Assembly: GCA_020073215.1 (NCBI GenBank)
Contig: JAIQFO010000022.1
Span: forward strand, 1-64,000
Length of the DNA: 64,000 bases
DNA from: Terriglobia bacterium
GTDB lineage: Bacteria > Acidobacteriota > Terriglobia > Terriglobales > Acidobacteriaceae
Direction: 5' to 3'
The translations under genes were made by a program, and so were the position numbers. This document shows positions 44,363 through 53,064 of the stretch, in pieces. The stretch's first letter is position 1. Each line of letters opens with the position of its first letter. The notes below the pieces were generated by a model. That model ran no database searches, was not told where the DNA came from, and saw only the letters and a program-made list of their open reading frames with translations.

Positions 44363-44394
44363 GCAAAAGAAAAGCCGCCCAAGGTCGGGCGGCT
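44363..44394 (-). terminator. Rho-independent terminator after the amidase gene
   Basis: On the minus strand AGCCGCCC-GACCTT-GGGCGGCT forms an 8-bp perfect stem with a 6-nt loop, followed by TTTCTTTT. It lies 22 nt after the amidase stop codon. The rest of the 421-nt gap 43995-44415 holds the operator above and no gene. Confidence 0.85.
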
Positions 44395-44415
44395 TACGAG
44401 CAACTGTGGACGGGG

Positions 44416-46254
44416 CTACAACAGGTGTGGTCGCTTTTGCAGCTTCCCGGGCTTCGGGGCTGTAGTGGACGGTGCCGCCGGTTGGGCTCCACGGCCCTTG
44501 CCTAGCGCATCGCGCTGATGCGGTGGCATCAAGGTCGTGCCCGCGATGTTGTTGAATGGCACTGTCGGCGCAAATGTGGGCAGATTGTTCGCCCGCACCT
44601 GGGTCGCCGCTTCAAAGCCGGAGGCGAGTTTGATCAAGGTCGGCTCGCTAAAAGCCGTCCCGAAGAAACTGATTCCCATTGGCGCTCCGAACACCATGGC
44701 CGCCGGCACTTGCACGATCGGATAGCCTTCCGGCGCGGCCAAGCCCGACGAACCAAAAATAAAGTGGTCTCCAAAGATCAAGTCAGTGGCCCACGGCGGG
44801 TTATCGGTCGCGGTGACCACCGCGTCGAGATTGAACTGGCTGAGCGCGGCGTCGATGCCGTTCACCCCAAAGTCATGGTCAGCGGCCAGGGCCTGATTGT
44901 AAGTCATGCCGCCGAAAGCCGGCGGCTGCGGATCGTCCGGTCCGGTTGGCATGGTGGCAATCAAGTCCCAGATGTCCTGATTGAAAAATGGCATCTCGAC
45001 GTCGGCGTGCGCGTTGTTGAAGTCGATGGCGTCGTTCAAAGTCTTGCCAGCCATGGGAACCCCAACGCGCGTGGCGAAGTAAGCTTGCACGTCATTCCTG
45101 AAATCGAAGCACAAGATCAAGAACTCGCCGGGTCCCCCGCCGCCGTTGGGAAATGTGAAGCCCGCGGCATCGAGGTCAATGACCGTCGCGCCTGCATCGG
45201 TGAGGGCCTTAAATGCGGCCTCGAACGCTGCCACGACCGGCTGAGGCGTTGGGACAAACGGATCAAATCCGTTCAATCCTATGCGCGTCAGGCCAAGTCT
45301 TGCGCCCTGCAACCCGTTCGGGTTGAGGAATTGCGTGTAGTCGGTTGGGATGTTGGTGGGGCGAGTGAACCGGCCCTGCCATCCCAGCGGAACGCCACCT
45401 GTAGCCGCATCGCGGCCGTCGTAGGTACGGCTCTGCACCACGCCGAGCGCGGCGGCCGCGTCAGCCACGGTGCGGCCATGTGGACCGAAAGTGTCCTGCA
45501 CATGGGAGATGGGCACGATGCCCGCACGGCTGGTGAGGCCTACCGTCGGCTTGATGCCGACCACGCCGTTCGCGTTAGCGGGGCAGACGATGCTGCCGTC
45601 GGTTTCTGTCCCAAACGACACGGTGGCGAAGTTTGCGGAGGCAGCTGCGCCCGAGCCGGAACTCGAACCGCAGGGGTTGCGGTCGATGCCATAGGGATTA
45701 TTGGTCTGCCCTCCCCAGCCCGACCATCCGCTGACCGATTCGAAGGAGCGGAAGTTGGCCCACTCTGACAGGTTGGTTTTTCCCAGGATCACGGCGCCAC
45801 CCGCGCGCAGGTTGGCGGCGACCGTGGAGTCACGAAGCGCGGGCTTCCCGACCAGCGCGAACGACCCTGCGGTAGTCTGCATCATGTCGCCGGTGTCGAC
45901 GTTGCCTTTAAGCAACACCGGGATTCCGTGCAAAGGCCCGAGCACAATGCCGCGCTTACGCAACTTGTCGGCATTGCGCGCCATCATTAGAGCGTCCGGG
46001 TTCAGTTCGATCACCGCATTTACCCCCGGACCATTCTGGTCGAGCGCGACAATGCGGGCGATGTATTCCCGGGTGAGATTCTCGGAGGTGAGTTTGCCGG
46101 AGGCCATCTCCGCCTGGAGTTGGGCTACGGTCCATTCGTTGTGCTGCTTGGGAACGTCGTTGGACTCGCTGTTTCGCATGGCATCATTGGCTGCCGCCAG
46201 AGGGAGCGCCAGCAAGGCTGCAATCACGAAACTGCGTATGGTTGGGACAATCAT
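44416..46254 (-). CDS. Secreted amidase (amidase-signature family)
   Basis: This 612-residue protein starts with a signal peptide (1-22). It has the amidase signature: the catalytic Lys in VLLKGNVDTGD, and the Gly/Ser-rich stretch GSSSGSGAAASANFATVSFG with the cis-Ser and nucleophile Ser (TDGSI follows). It hydrolyses an amide bond outside the cytoplasm; the substrate cannot be read from sequence. AGGAGG lies before the ATG at 46254. A TTGACA box at 46321-46316 on the minus strand suggests a promoter, although its -10 is weak. Length is longer than the ~480 of typical amidases. Context gives no clue. Confidence 0.9.
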   Translation of the reverse strand: MIVPTIRSFVIAALLALPLAAANDAMRNSESNDVPKQHNEWTVAQLQAEMASGKLTSENLTREYIARIVALDQNGPGVNAVIELNPDALMMARNADKLRKRGIVLGPLHGIPVLLKGNVDTGDMMQTTAGSFALVGKPALRDSTVAANLRAGGAVILGKTNLSEWANFRSFESVSGWSGWGGQTNNPYGIDRNPCGSSSGSGAAASANFATVSFGTETDGSIVCPANANGVVGIKPTVGLTSRAGIVPISHVQDTFGPHGRTVADAAAALGVVQSRTYDGRDAATGGVPLGWQGRFTRPTNIPTDYTQFLNPNGLQGARLGLTRIGLNGFDPFVPTPQPVVAAFEAAFKALTDAGATVIDLDAAGFTFPNGGGGPGEFLILCFDFRNDVQAYFATRVGVPMAGKTLNDAIDFNNAHADVEMPFFNQDIWDLIATMPTGPDDPQPPAFGGMTYNQALAADHDFGVNGIDAALSQFNLDAVVTATDNPPWATDLIFGDHFIFGSSGLAAPEGYPIVQVPAAMVFGAPMGISFFGTAFSEPTLIKLASGFEAATQVRANNLPTFAPTVPFNNIAGTTLMPPHQRDALGKGRGAQPAAPSTTAPKPGKLQKRPHLL

Positions 46255-46575
46255 CTTGTTCCTCCTGGAAGACTGGGCACGCAACGCCGGGAATGCTGCT
46301 ATGCGGGAATCGGATTGTCAAGGGATTCTGTTGTAAATTTTTCGTCACGTGCGGACGGAACCCTGCGCTGGGCATGGACTTCAGCCGCTGTCTGTAAACC
46401 GGAGCCGGTCCTCAATTCAGCGGAGTTGTGCCTCGACTCGGCGCGGGCCGGTCGATGGAGACTGGCAGCCGGCCTGGTTTCGGCAGCACAGTGTCTTTCT
46501 GGAGCATGCGGCCGGTTTCGCACACGCTCGTCTGCCATCGCCAATGTATTCCGCTGAAAGGAATGGGATAAGAGA

Positions 46576-46651
<76 letters not shown>

Positions 46652-46917
46652 ACTGCGAACAGCCGGGTGGGGATAAACCGCGATTATACCATTCCGTTTG
46701 TGCTGCTCCTGGGCGCCGCTGGACCTGAGCTTTACTGTTCGCTCGCTGCAATTTTGATTGCGGGAGGGCTCCAGCACGGTTAACCCTGCGCGGATTCCCG
46801 CCTCGGATTTCCGCCTCCAGTTTTCATGGCCCATGCCGACAAACGGGTACTCTATTACAATCTCGGGAGCAACTTTCCTAAGTAAGTTGGGTTGGGGTTT
46901 TCCAAAGGAGAGATCCA

Positions 46918-47427
46918 ATGTCGTGGGAAAGAACTGTACTTTCATCCCTGCTTGCCGGGACCATTCTTTCGGCGGCGCTTGCCGGAGGCGCCGCCGCTCA
47001 GGTTCCGATCCGCACCGGGCCACCGATTGGTGTCAGGCCACGACCGCCTCGGCAGGAACCTTGTTGGGCGGTCGCGGGCGTTAGCAAGTCAGCCATCGAG
47101 CAGCGCCGAACCATAAACCAGCAGGCGCACCAGGAAGTTGAGGCGGTGTGCGCGAACTCCTCGCTCTCGATACAGCAGAAGCGGCAACAGATCCGGCAGA
47201 TTCGCCAGCGGGAACGGCAGGAGATTGATGCGATCATCACACCTGCACAGCGGGAAGCCATGCGGGCTTGCCAGGAACAGCGCGGTCACGGCGGCGGAGG
47301 GCACGTTGGAGGCGGGCACGGTGGCGGACCGTGCGGCGAGATGCCGGTTCCGCAGAAGCCCAATCCACAGCAGCCCAATTCACAGAAGCCTGATCCGGAG
47401 GCGGAGAACGAAGCGCCTCCGAACTAG
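46918..47427 (+). CDS. Small secreted protein, Spy/CpxP-like in style
   Basis: The 169-residue protein has a signal peptide (1-28). A helical region follows in which QQKRQQIRQIRQ leads to ITPAQREAM, reminiscent of the LTxxQ motif of CpxP/Spy chaperones. A Gly/His-rich stretch (HGGGGHVGGGHGGG) and a Pro/Gln/Asn-rich tail complete it. GGAGAG is 6 nt before the ATG. The TAG stop codon coincides with the edge of the MITE-like element, so the original C terminus may have been cut or extended. The Spy/CpxP link is tentative. Confidence 0.7.
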   Translation: MSWERTVLSSLLAGTILSAALAGGAAAQVPIRTGPPIGVRPRPPRQEPCWAVAGVSKSAIEQRRTINQQAHQEVEAVCANSSLSIQQKRQQIRQIRQRERQEIDAIITPAQREAMRACQEQRGHGGGGHVGGGHGGGPCGEMPVPQKPNPQQPNSQKPDPEAENEAPPN

Positions 47428-47576
47428 TGTCGTGTCCCCGAAATACGCGGCCTAAGGGCGCAGGCATTTCTGTGCAGCGCGTGAGCGTGGGCGCTGCAAA
47501 CAAGATGCATAGGTCCTTCGCTTCGCTCAGGATGACAGGATTAACTTATGTCAGAAAGTTGTGGGACACGATCCTA
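47425..47576. mobile_element. MITE-like element with terminal inverted repeats
   Basis: A ~152-nt stretch begins TAGTGTCGTGTCCC and ends with its near-complement GGGACACGATCCTA (12 of 14 match as inverted repeats). It is bounded by TA on both sides, as for IS630/mariner-type targets. It has no coding capacity. Inside are a hairpin (GCAGCGC...GCGCTGC) and a family C repeat at 47511-47539. The left edge supplies the stop codon of the upstream gene. The transposon type is inferred from the ends only. Confidence 0.5.
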
Positions 47577-47635
47577 GACCGTATTCAACGAGACCGTATT
47601 CAACGAGATCATGTGCAGCGAGGTCATGTGCATCT
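47577..47635. repeat. 15-nt tandem repeat
   Basis: Four copies of a 15-nt unit follow the MITE-like element: two identical (AGACCGTATTCAACG) and two diverged (AGATCATGTGCAGCG, AGGTCATGTGCATCT). It lies just beyond the 3' end of the minus-strand gene at 47663. Confidence 0.75.
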
Positions 47636-47662
47636 GGGCCTGTTCCAATCGCACTGTCGCGA

Positions 47663-48025
47663 TTACGCGGAAGCGGCTTCCTGGCCTGGCTCCGCAACCG
47701 CGGAGGTTGAAGCGGAGATGGGTTCGCGAACCGGTGGTTTGCGAATCGGGAGAACCTCCTCCTGAAACGGGGCTCGCCGTTCGATTCTTCCGATGACCGG
47801 TTTGTCGGGGACGCCTGCGACGGACAGAGAGACGAACCTGTTCTCGCTCCAGAGACGATCGATCAATCGGCGTTCCCATGGCAGCAGCACGGGTTGCGGG
47901 AGTGAGAAAAAATTCCGGAAGGTCCAAATCAGAAATGCGCGTTCGAGGAGATTCGGCTGAACGTACCGCGGTCCGATCGGGGTGTCCAGTTCAAGCACGC
48001 CGCGGGCGAGTTCTTCAATCCACAT
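47663..48025 (-). CDS. Small conserved-looking protein, function unknown
   Basis: The 120-residue protein starts MWIEELARGVLELDTPIGPRY, then ERAFLIWTFRNFFSLPQPVL. The pattern is amphipathic with a possible membrane-associated helix around 29-45, and resembles small proteins I have seen in Acidobacteriota. The last ~25 residues are Ala/Ser/Pro-rich and probably disordered. I cannot name a family. No other frame here is better. It has no operon neighbours. Confidence 0.6.
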   Translation of the reverse strand: MWIEELARGVLELDTPIGPRYVQPNLLERAFLIWTFRNFFSLPQPVLLPWERRLIDRLWSENRFVSLSVAGVPDKPVIGRIERRAPFQEEVLPIRKPPVREPISASTSAVAEPGQEAASA

Positions 48026-48203
48026 AACCTAACCCATTTGTATTTGGTTTGAAGCGGGCATTATTGCACCTGCGGCGGCGCAATGGGAAGTAATCTTTGA
48101 CGCTGGGTGGACAAATTATTTTCGTGCCGGGAATTACCAGGTCGCTTGTTTACGCTTTAGGTATTTACCTAATTGCCACTACTACCCCCTCCCCCCTTTT
48201 TTC

Positions 48204-48302
48204 GGTCTTTTGGAATCAAAGACTTAGGAGGAGGTTCCCGCCAGGTCTTTGGGGTTAAATGACTTGCTGGTAAAGTCTTTAAGAACCAATAACTTAGCTT
48301 GC
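48204..48302. repeat. Interspersed AT-rich repeat array, family E (copy 2)
   Basis: Three units start at about 48204, 48243 and 48272, matching units 1-3 of the array at 24090 in sequence and spacing. It lies in the 443-nt gap 48026-48468. That gap otherwise holds only low-complexity C- and T-rich tracts around 48181-48203 and no gene. Confidence 0.75.
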
Positions 48303-48468
48303 TTTGCGGCTTGGTCTGGACCCACTGGTTGTCTCACGACCTGTTTTTCAATTTCAAAGCAGTTTCAGCTGGTTTGGACCGTAGCCCTACTTTTATTGTA
48401 GCTCGCGCTGTCAACTAATTCTCAGGCGCCAGGTCTTCCCTGAGACTTGAGACCTGACCCCCTGTCTT

Positions 48469-48801
48469 TCAGCTGAGTTCGGGCAACAATTCGATGCGGT
48501 CGAGGGTGGCGGCAATGCCCATTCCTTTGCCGTCGGATTCTTCCATGCGGACGACCGAGGCTTGGCAGAGCGTCCAACCTCCAGGGCCCAGGCCCAGGCC
48601 GGGAGGCAACATGACGACGAGTTCCAGCTTCGAGCCCGCTTTGATTTCGGATTCGGAATAGAGAAAGATCCCGGATGAACTTAGATCGCGAGTTAGCCCA
48701 GGGTGCTCATGGCCCTGGTGACGAACCTTGACGGGCACATGAATCGGCAGACGCGGACGCGAACGCCGGTCGTTCTTGGTGGGTGGGGTTTTGTCGGGCA
48801 T
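48469..48801 (-). CDS. PilZ domain protein
   Basis: The 110-residue protein has the PilZ cyclic-di-GMP signature: an RxxxR-type stretch (RRSRPRLP near residue 12) and DLSSSGIFL (D/NxSxxG) about 27 residues later. The beta-barrel strands fill the rest. It probably binds c-di-GMP in the cytoplasm and passes the signal to an unknown partner. The GGDEF gene 30 kb away is the only c-di-GMP synthase seen in the window. Length is standard for a stand-alone PilZ. Confidence 0.88.
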   Translation of the reverse strand: MPDKTPPTKNDRRSRPRLPIHVPVKVRHQGHEHPGLTRDLSSSGIFLYSESEIKAGSKLELVVMLPPGLGLGPGGWTLCQASVVRMEESDGKGMGIAATLDRIELLPELS

Positions 48802-48883
48802 ATTTTATCCGTCATGCTTTGCGGATCATTGCTGTGGCAGTGTACTCCAGTTTGCTGCGGTCGTGGGAGCAGAAACCATTTGC

Positions 48884-48920
48884 AAAAAAAACGCTCCTCC
48901 CGCACGATCGCGGGAGGAGC
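48884..48920 (-). terminator. Strong rho-independent terminator after the Oar-like receptor gene
   Basis: On the minus strand GCTCCTCCCGC pairs perfectly with GCGGGAGGAGC around a 6-nt loop, followed by G and eight Ts. It lies 20 nt after the receptor stop codon. Confidence 0.92.
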
Positions 48921-48940
48921 CAGGGAAGAAACTTTACGAG

Positions 48941-51900
48941 TTAGAAAGTGAACTTGACGGCAAGTTGAATGCCGCGCGGCCCACCGCCGCCGATGAACGG
49001 GTTGCCGATGCCGACGTCGCCGGTGGCGGTGATGACGCCGGTACCGCCCGTGCCGGTATTGGGTGCGCCGACTTCGCGCCCGTTCACCACCTGGAATCCG
49101 TTGGCTGCTGGGTCGGAAAGGAAGGCGGGAAGGTACGGGTTGGCAAAGTTGGGATGATTGAGGATGTTGAAGAAATCGGCGCGGAATTGCATGTTCAGGC
49201 GCTCGGTAAGATTCGTGGTATTGTAGATCGCGAAATTGAGCTCCTTAAAGGATGGTCCGCGCAACGAATTTCGTCCCATGTTGCCGAAGTGGCGCGTGCC
49301 GGGGATACAGTCTGTGGCGAGGCCGTTGGGTGTGGCGACGTCGACGGTACACGGGATAGCGAACGAGCTGACATCCACGAAATTCAGAGGTTGGTGCGGA
49401 TGGTAGACGATGGGGCCGACGACATCCGGCCGATCAAAGCCGTTCCCGCTGCCGCTGAAATCATCCTCGAAGTTGTAGTTGAAGTGGAAGGGCTGGCCGT
49501 CCTGGAGGCTCAATACGCTGTTCAGGCCCCAGCCATTCTTCAGACGCCTCAGATTGCCGCCCATTTTCGGGAGATCGTAGGCGAAGTTCCAGGTGAGGCG
49601 GCGGGGGATATTGAAGTTCGAAGGCCCGTATTCGAGCTTCGGACGGGTGCTGTCGTTGGGCTGAGCTGCGTTGGGCACGAAGTCTTCGCCGTCGCTGGAG
49701 TTATCCATGGAGCGCGACCAGACGAAGTTCACGGTCGAAGTCACGCCGTGCCAAGCGTTGACCCGAAAACTGGTCTGAAGGGCGTTGTAGTTGGACTTGC
49801 CGGTGGAGTTTTCCTGCAGGATGTAGAAGGCTCCGTAAGGAAAATTATTGCCGATATAGGTGCGTGGCACGCCGTAGCTGTAGATGCCGGGTTCAGGACA
49901 AAAATCCGGCAACTGACCCAGGTCACACTTTGTAATCGTGTCTTGACTGGGCTGGCTGATGTCAAAGAACCGCCACAGGCGATGGCCTTGCGACCCGACA
50001 TACCCGATTTGGATCACGGTCTTGCTGGAGAGCTGCTGCTGAATATTGAGGTTGTAGTTCTCCATGTAGGGCGTTTTGATGTTGCGATCAAAGGCGAAGA
50101 CGTCGCACTCGAAGCAACTCGCCGGATCCGTAGGCTGATAGAGCGGGCTCATGGTCGTTGTGCCACCGTTAATTGGGCCGCCGAATGCGAGCGCCTCAGT
50201 AATCGGAGCAGGACCGAAGTTGTTATAGGCTGGGCCGGGATCGAAGAAGGGCGAATAGGGAAGATGGCCGAGCACCATGTCTTGCGAGAAGGCATCGTAG
50301 AACATGCCCCAGCCCGTCCGGATGACGGTCTTCCCTTTTCCTGTGACGTCCCAGGCGAGACTGACGCGCGGGGCGAAGTCCTTCTTGTCTGGGTTGTAGA
50401 GTTGGCTCAGACCCGGCTGACCCACTTGCGTGAGGGTGAAGTTACTGCCGGCAAGATCAAAACTGGTGATGTTGCTGAGAAGATTGTTCTTTTCCTGGAC
50501 CACGCCGAAGTAGTCCCAACGGAAGCCAAAATTCAAAGTCAATCGCGGCGTCAGGTGGAAGCTGTCCTGGGCATAGAAACCGAAGTTGTTCTCAAAGGTG
50601 CGGCGGGTTGAGTCCCCGAAATACTGGAAACCATCCTGAACGTCTCCAGCGAGGAAATTCTCCAGTCCCGTTGCAATGAGATCGCCCGCGTCATCGAACG
50701 TGCTCTTGAAGCGCAGCCTACCCCGAAAATACTTATTGAAGTACTGCTGTACGGAAGTGCGATGGAAATCGAACCCGAACTTCAGACTGTGCTTATTGAC
50801 CTTCCAGGAGAAGTTGTCGAGGATCTGGTTGTTGCTGTCGAAACGGTGACGCGGAACGCTGCTGGTGGCGCCGAGCTGGGCCATGTTGGCGGTGGCGCCC
50901 GGGTTATTGGTCGTTGGCGCCGGCACCCCGCTCACCAGAATAATGGGCAGACCCGAATCGAAAGGCGCCGCTCCGTTGCAAAGCGTGGTGTCGGTTGCCG
51001 CACAGAGACCGATGGAACTCGGGTGGAAGTTCTGGTCGGCGGGAAAGAATCCTTCCGCGAACCGGTTCCAACCGTAGCGGAGTTCATTTACCTTGGTCGA
51101 TCCAATGGTACGGGTATAGGAGATCGAGACCAACTGCACGCGGGTCGGCGTGAAGGTATTGAACCCGGGCAACTGGCCGCCGGTGGCGCTCAGGGCAAGG
51201 GGGAACGATTGGACGCTGTCGCCGAAGAAATAGCGGCCCGTGAGGTTATTGTTGGCATTGAAGTTCTGGTCAATCTTCGCGATGAAGCTGGTGAGCTTGT
51301 TGTAAGAGGGGGAAATAACGGATGCGGTGCCAGCATCTCCAAACGCTGCACCCTTTACCAGGTTTGGCGCGGGCCAGGGGTGCCTTGCCAGAAGTGCGGG
51401 AATGACGCCAGACGGGTCAGTCGAGTCGCTCGGTTGGAGTGATCCGTCAGCGGCGCTTCCAGTAGGCACGCTGGCGATGGTAACGACTCCCACCGGCTCC
51501 TGCTGGCCTTCATAGTCGATGTAGAAAAATGTCTTGTCTTTGACGATCGGCCCACCCAGGGACGCGCCGTACTGATTGTTGTGGAACGGTGCCTTCGGGA
51601 TCGGTTGGCCGGCCGCATTCTTGACCGGATTGAAGAAGTTGCGCGCATCCAGTGCGCTGTTGCGGAAATATTCTCCGGCGGTACCGTGGACTTTGTTGGC
51701 GCCGCTCTTGGTGACAATGTTCACCACTGCGCCGGCGTTACGGCCATACTCGGGCTCGAAGTTGGAAAGCACGTTGACTTCGGCCACGGCATCAATGGGC
51801 AGGATGGTCGAGGGGGTACCGAATACGCCCGCCTGATTGATGGCCGGGTCATTGCGGTAGCCATCATTCATGTCGGTGCCGTCGAGCAAATAGTTGTTGG

Positions 51901-52456
51901 AGCGTCCGCGAGCGCCGTTCATCGAGAACTCACCGAAAGAGCCAGGGGAATCAGAAATCTGGTCGGGAGAACCGGCGACGCCGGGATTGAGATAGATGAG
52001 CTTGGTGTAATCGCGGCCGTTCACGGGCATGTCATCGGCGACCTGGGAGGTGATGACGCCGCCGAGGTCGTTGGAGGTGGTCTCGATCATGGGCAAATCT
52101 TCGGCGGAAACTTCGACTTGGGTGGTTACCGCTCCGGTCTTGAGCGCAGCATCCACACGACGTTCGGTAGCCACGTTGACTGGTACTGCGGTCGCCACAA
52201 AAGTTTTGAAGCCGGTCTGGGTCACGGTTACGGAATAGCTGCCGATGGGCAACTCAGGCACGCTGTAGCTGCCGTCGGAGCTGGTCACGGTGGTGCGTTC
52301 GAGTCCAGTGCCCAGGTTTTTCACTTTGACTGTGGCTCCAGTGACGACTGCTCCGGAAGGATCGGTGACGGTGCCGAGGATGGTCCCACGAAACGTTTGG
52401 CCCACGAGCAGGGCCGCCGAGAGAAGAATAAACACTACCAATAAGCGCAGTTTCAT
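48941..52456 (-). CDS. Oar-like TonB-dependent receptor with carboxypeptidase-regulatory domain
   Basis: This 1171-residue outer-membrane protein has a signal peptide (1-19) and an N-terminal carboxypeptidase-regulatory Ig-like domain (about 22-105, GTVTDPSGAVVTGATVKV then DGSYSVPELPIGSYSVTV). A plug domain (about 115-235, with VNGRDYTKLIYLNPGV) and a large beta-barrel ending in Phe (LAVKFTF) follow. Such proteins are very numerous in Acidobacteriota; they are thought to import or bind polymers or peptides, but the ligand here is unknown. AGGAGAC lies upstream of the ATG. It is transcribed alone and ends at a strong terminator. Confidence 0.9.
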   Translation of the reverse strand: MKLRLLVVFILLSAALLVGQTFRGTILGTVTDPSGAVVTGATVKVKNLGTGLERTTVTSSDGSYSVPELPIGSYSVTVTQTGFKTFVATAVPVNVATERRVDAALKTGAVTTQVEVSAEDLPMIETTSNDLGGVITSQVADDMPVNGRDYTKLIYLNPGVAGSPDQISDSPGSFGEFSMNGARGRSNNYLLDGTDMNDGYRNDPAINQAGVFGTPSTILPIDAVAEVNVLSNFEPEYGRNAGAVVNIVTKSGANKVHGTAGEYFRNSALDARNFFNPVKNAAGQPIPKAPFHNNQYGASLGGPIVKDKTFFYIDYEGQQEPVGVVTIASVPTGSAADGSLQPSDSTDPSGVIPALLARHPWPAPNLVKGAAFGDAGTASVISPSYNKLTSFIAKIDQNFNANNNLTGRYFFGDSVQSFPLALSATGGQLPGFNTFTPTRVQLVSISYTRTIGSTKVNELRYGWNRFAEGFFPADQNFHPSSIGLCAATDTTLCNGAAPFDSGLPIILVSGVPAPTTNNPGATANMAQLGATSSVPRHRFDSNNQILDNFSWKVNKHSLKFGFDFHRTSVQQYFNKYFRGRLRFKSTFDDAGDLIATGLENFLAGDVQDGFQYFGDSTRRTFENNFGFYAQDSFHLTPRLTLNFGFRWDYFGVVQEKNNLLSNITSFDLAGSNFTLTQVGQPGLSQLYNPDKKDFAPRVSLAWDVTGKGKTVIRTGWGMFYDAFSQDMVLGHLPYSPFFDPGPAYNNFGPAPITEALAFGGPINGGTTTMSPLYQPTDPASCFECDVFAFDRNIKTPYMENYNLNIQQQLSSKTVIQIGYVGSQGHRLWRFFDISQPSQDTITKCDLGQLPDFCPEPGIYSYGVPRTYIGNNFPYGAFYILQENSTGKSNYNALQTSFRVNAWHGVTSTVNFVWSRSMDNSSDGEDFVPNAAQPNDSTRPKLEYGPSNFNIPRRLTWNFAYDLPKMGGNLRRLKNGWGLNSVLSLQDGQPFHFNYNFEDDFSGSGNGFDRPDVVGPIVYHPHQPLNFVDVSSFAIPCTVDVATPNGLATDCIPGTRHFGNMGRNSLRGPSFKELNFAIYNTTNLTERLNMQFRADFFNILNHPNFANPYLPAFLSDPAANGFQVVNGREVGAPNTGTGGTGVITATGDVGIGNPFIGGGGPRGIQLAVKFTF

Positions 52457-53064
52457 TACGGGGTCTCCTTAAGTCGCGGGCGCAGGAAACACACCGACAC
52501 TCCGCGAGCAGCGCGATGGAGCAAACAGGCTTCCATTTGGAAAGTCGCGGAATTATAAACGAGCGTGCGCGAAAAAACAGTGCTGAACTTCACAAGGGAG
52601 TGTGAGGTGGGGGTTGGGGCGGGAAGGGTTGGTCGTCAGGCAGCGCGGAAGCGACCGGAGGTCAGATCAGGGGCGGAGGTTGACGCTCGGAAATCGCTGG
52701 AAGTGGTCCTCGAAATACGGAATAGCAGATCGTGAATCTACGGAATCTAGAAGGTTGGGACGGGCGGTTCGTTGGAAGGCGGGGGTTCTAGGGCGATTCC
52801 AGAGTTGCTGTGGCCTCTGGCGGCTGCCGAGCTGTGCTCGGCTTGGACGGGCGAGGGCGCCCGTCCCCACACGAGCCGTCCCCACACGAGCGGGATACGG
52901 CAATTGTGAATCCGCTCTGATGTGGTGTCCCGCAATTTTGCAGCAAGACTTTGGTCTGTTTCCTGGCAAGCCTACAACAGGACGACGCTGCCAACGAAAT
53001 ACACAGGTCCTTCCCCTTCGGCTAGCTCAGGGTCAGGATGACAGTCTAGAGTCAAGATGACAGC
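52457..53064. repeat. Repeat-filled intergenic region (families A and C)
   Basis: The 608-nt gap holds a family A unit at 52821-52890, in which the tail CCGTCCCCACACGAG is duplicated in tandem. A degenerate family C unit lies at 53006-53045. The stretch 52457-52560 is the promoter side of the receptor gene. I see no gene in the gap; the open frames here are short and lack protein character. Confidence 0.65.

Noticed and set aside
48776-50611. 611-residue open frame opposite the Oar-like receptor
   Set aside because: Antisense shadow; crosses the receptor terminator and has no recognisable protein features.
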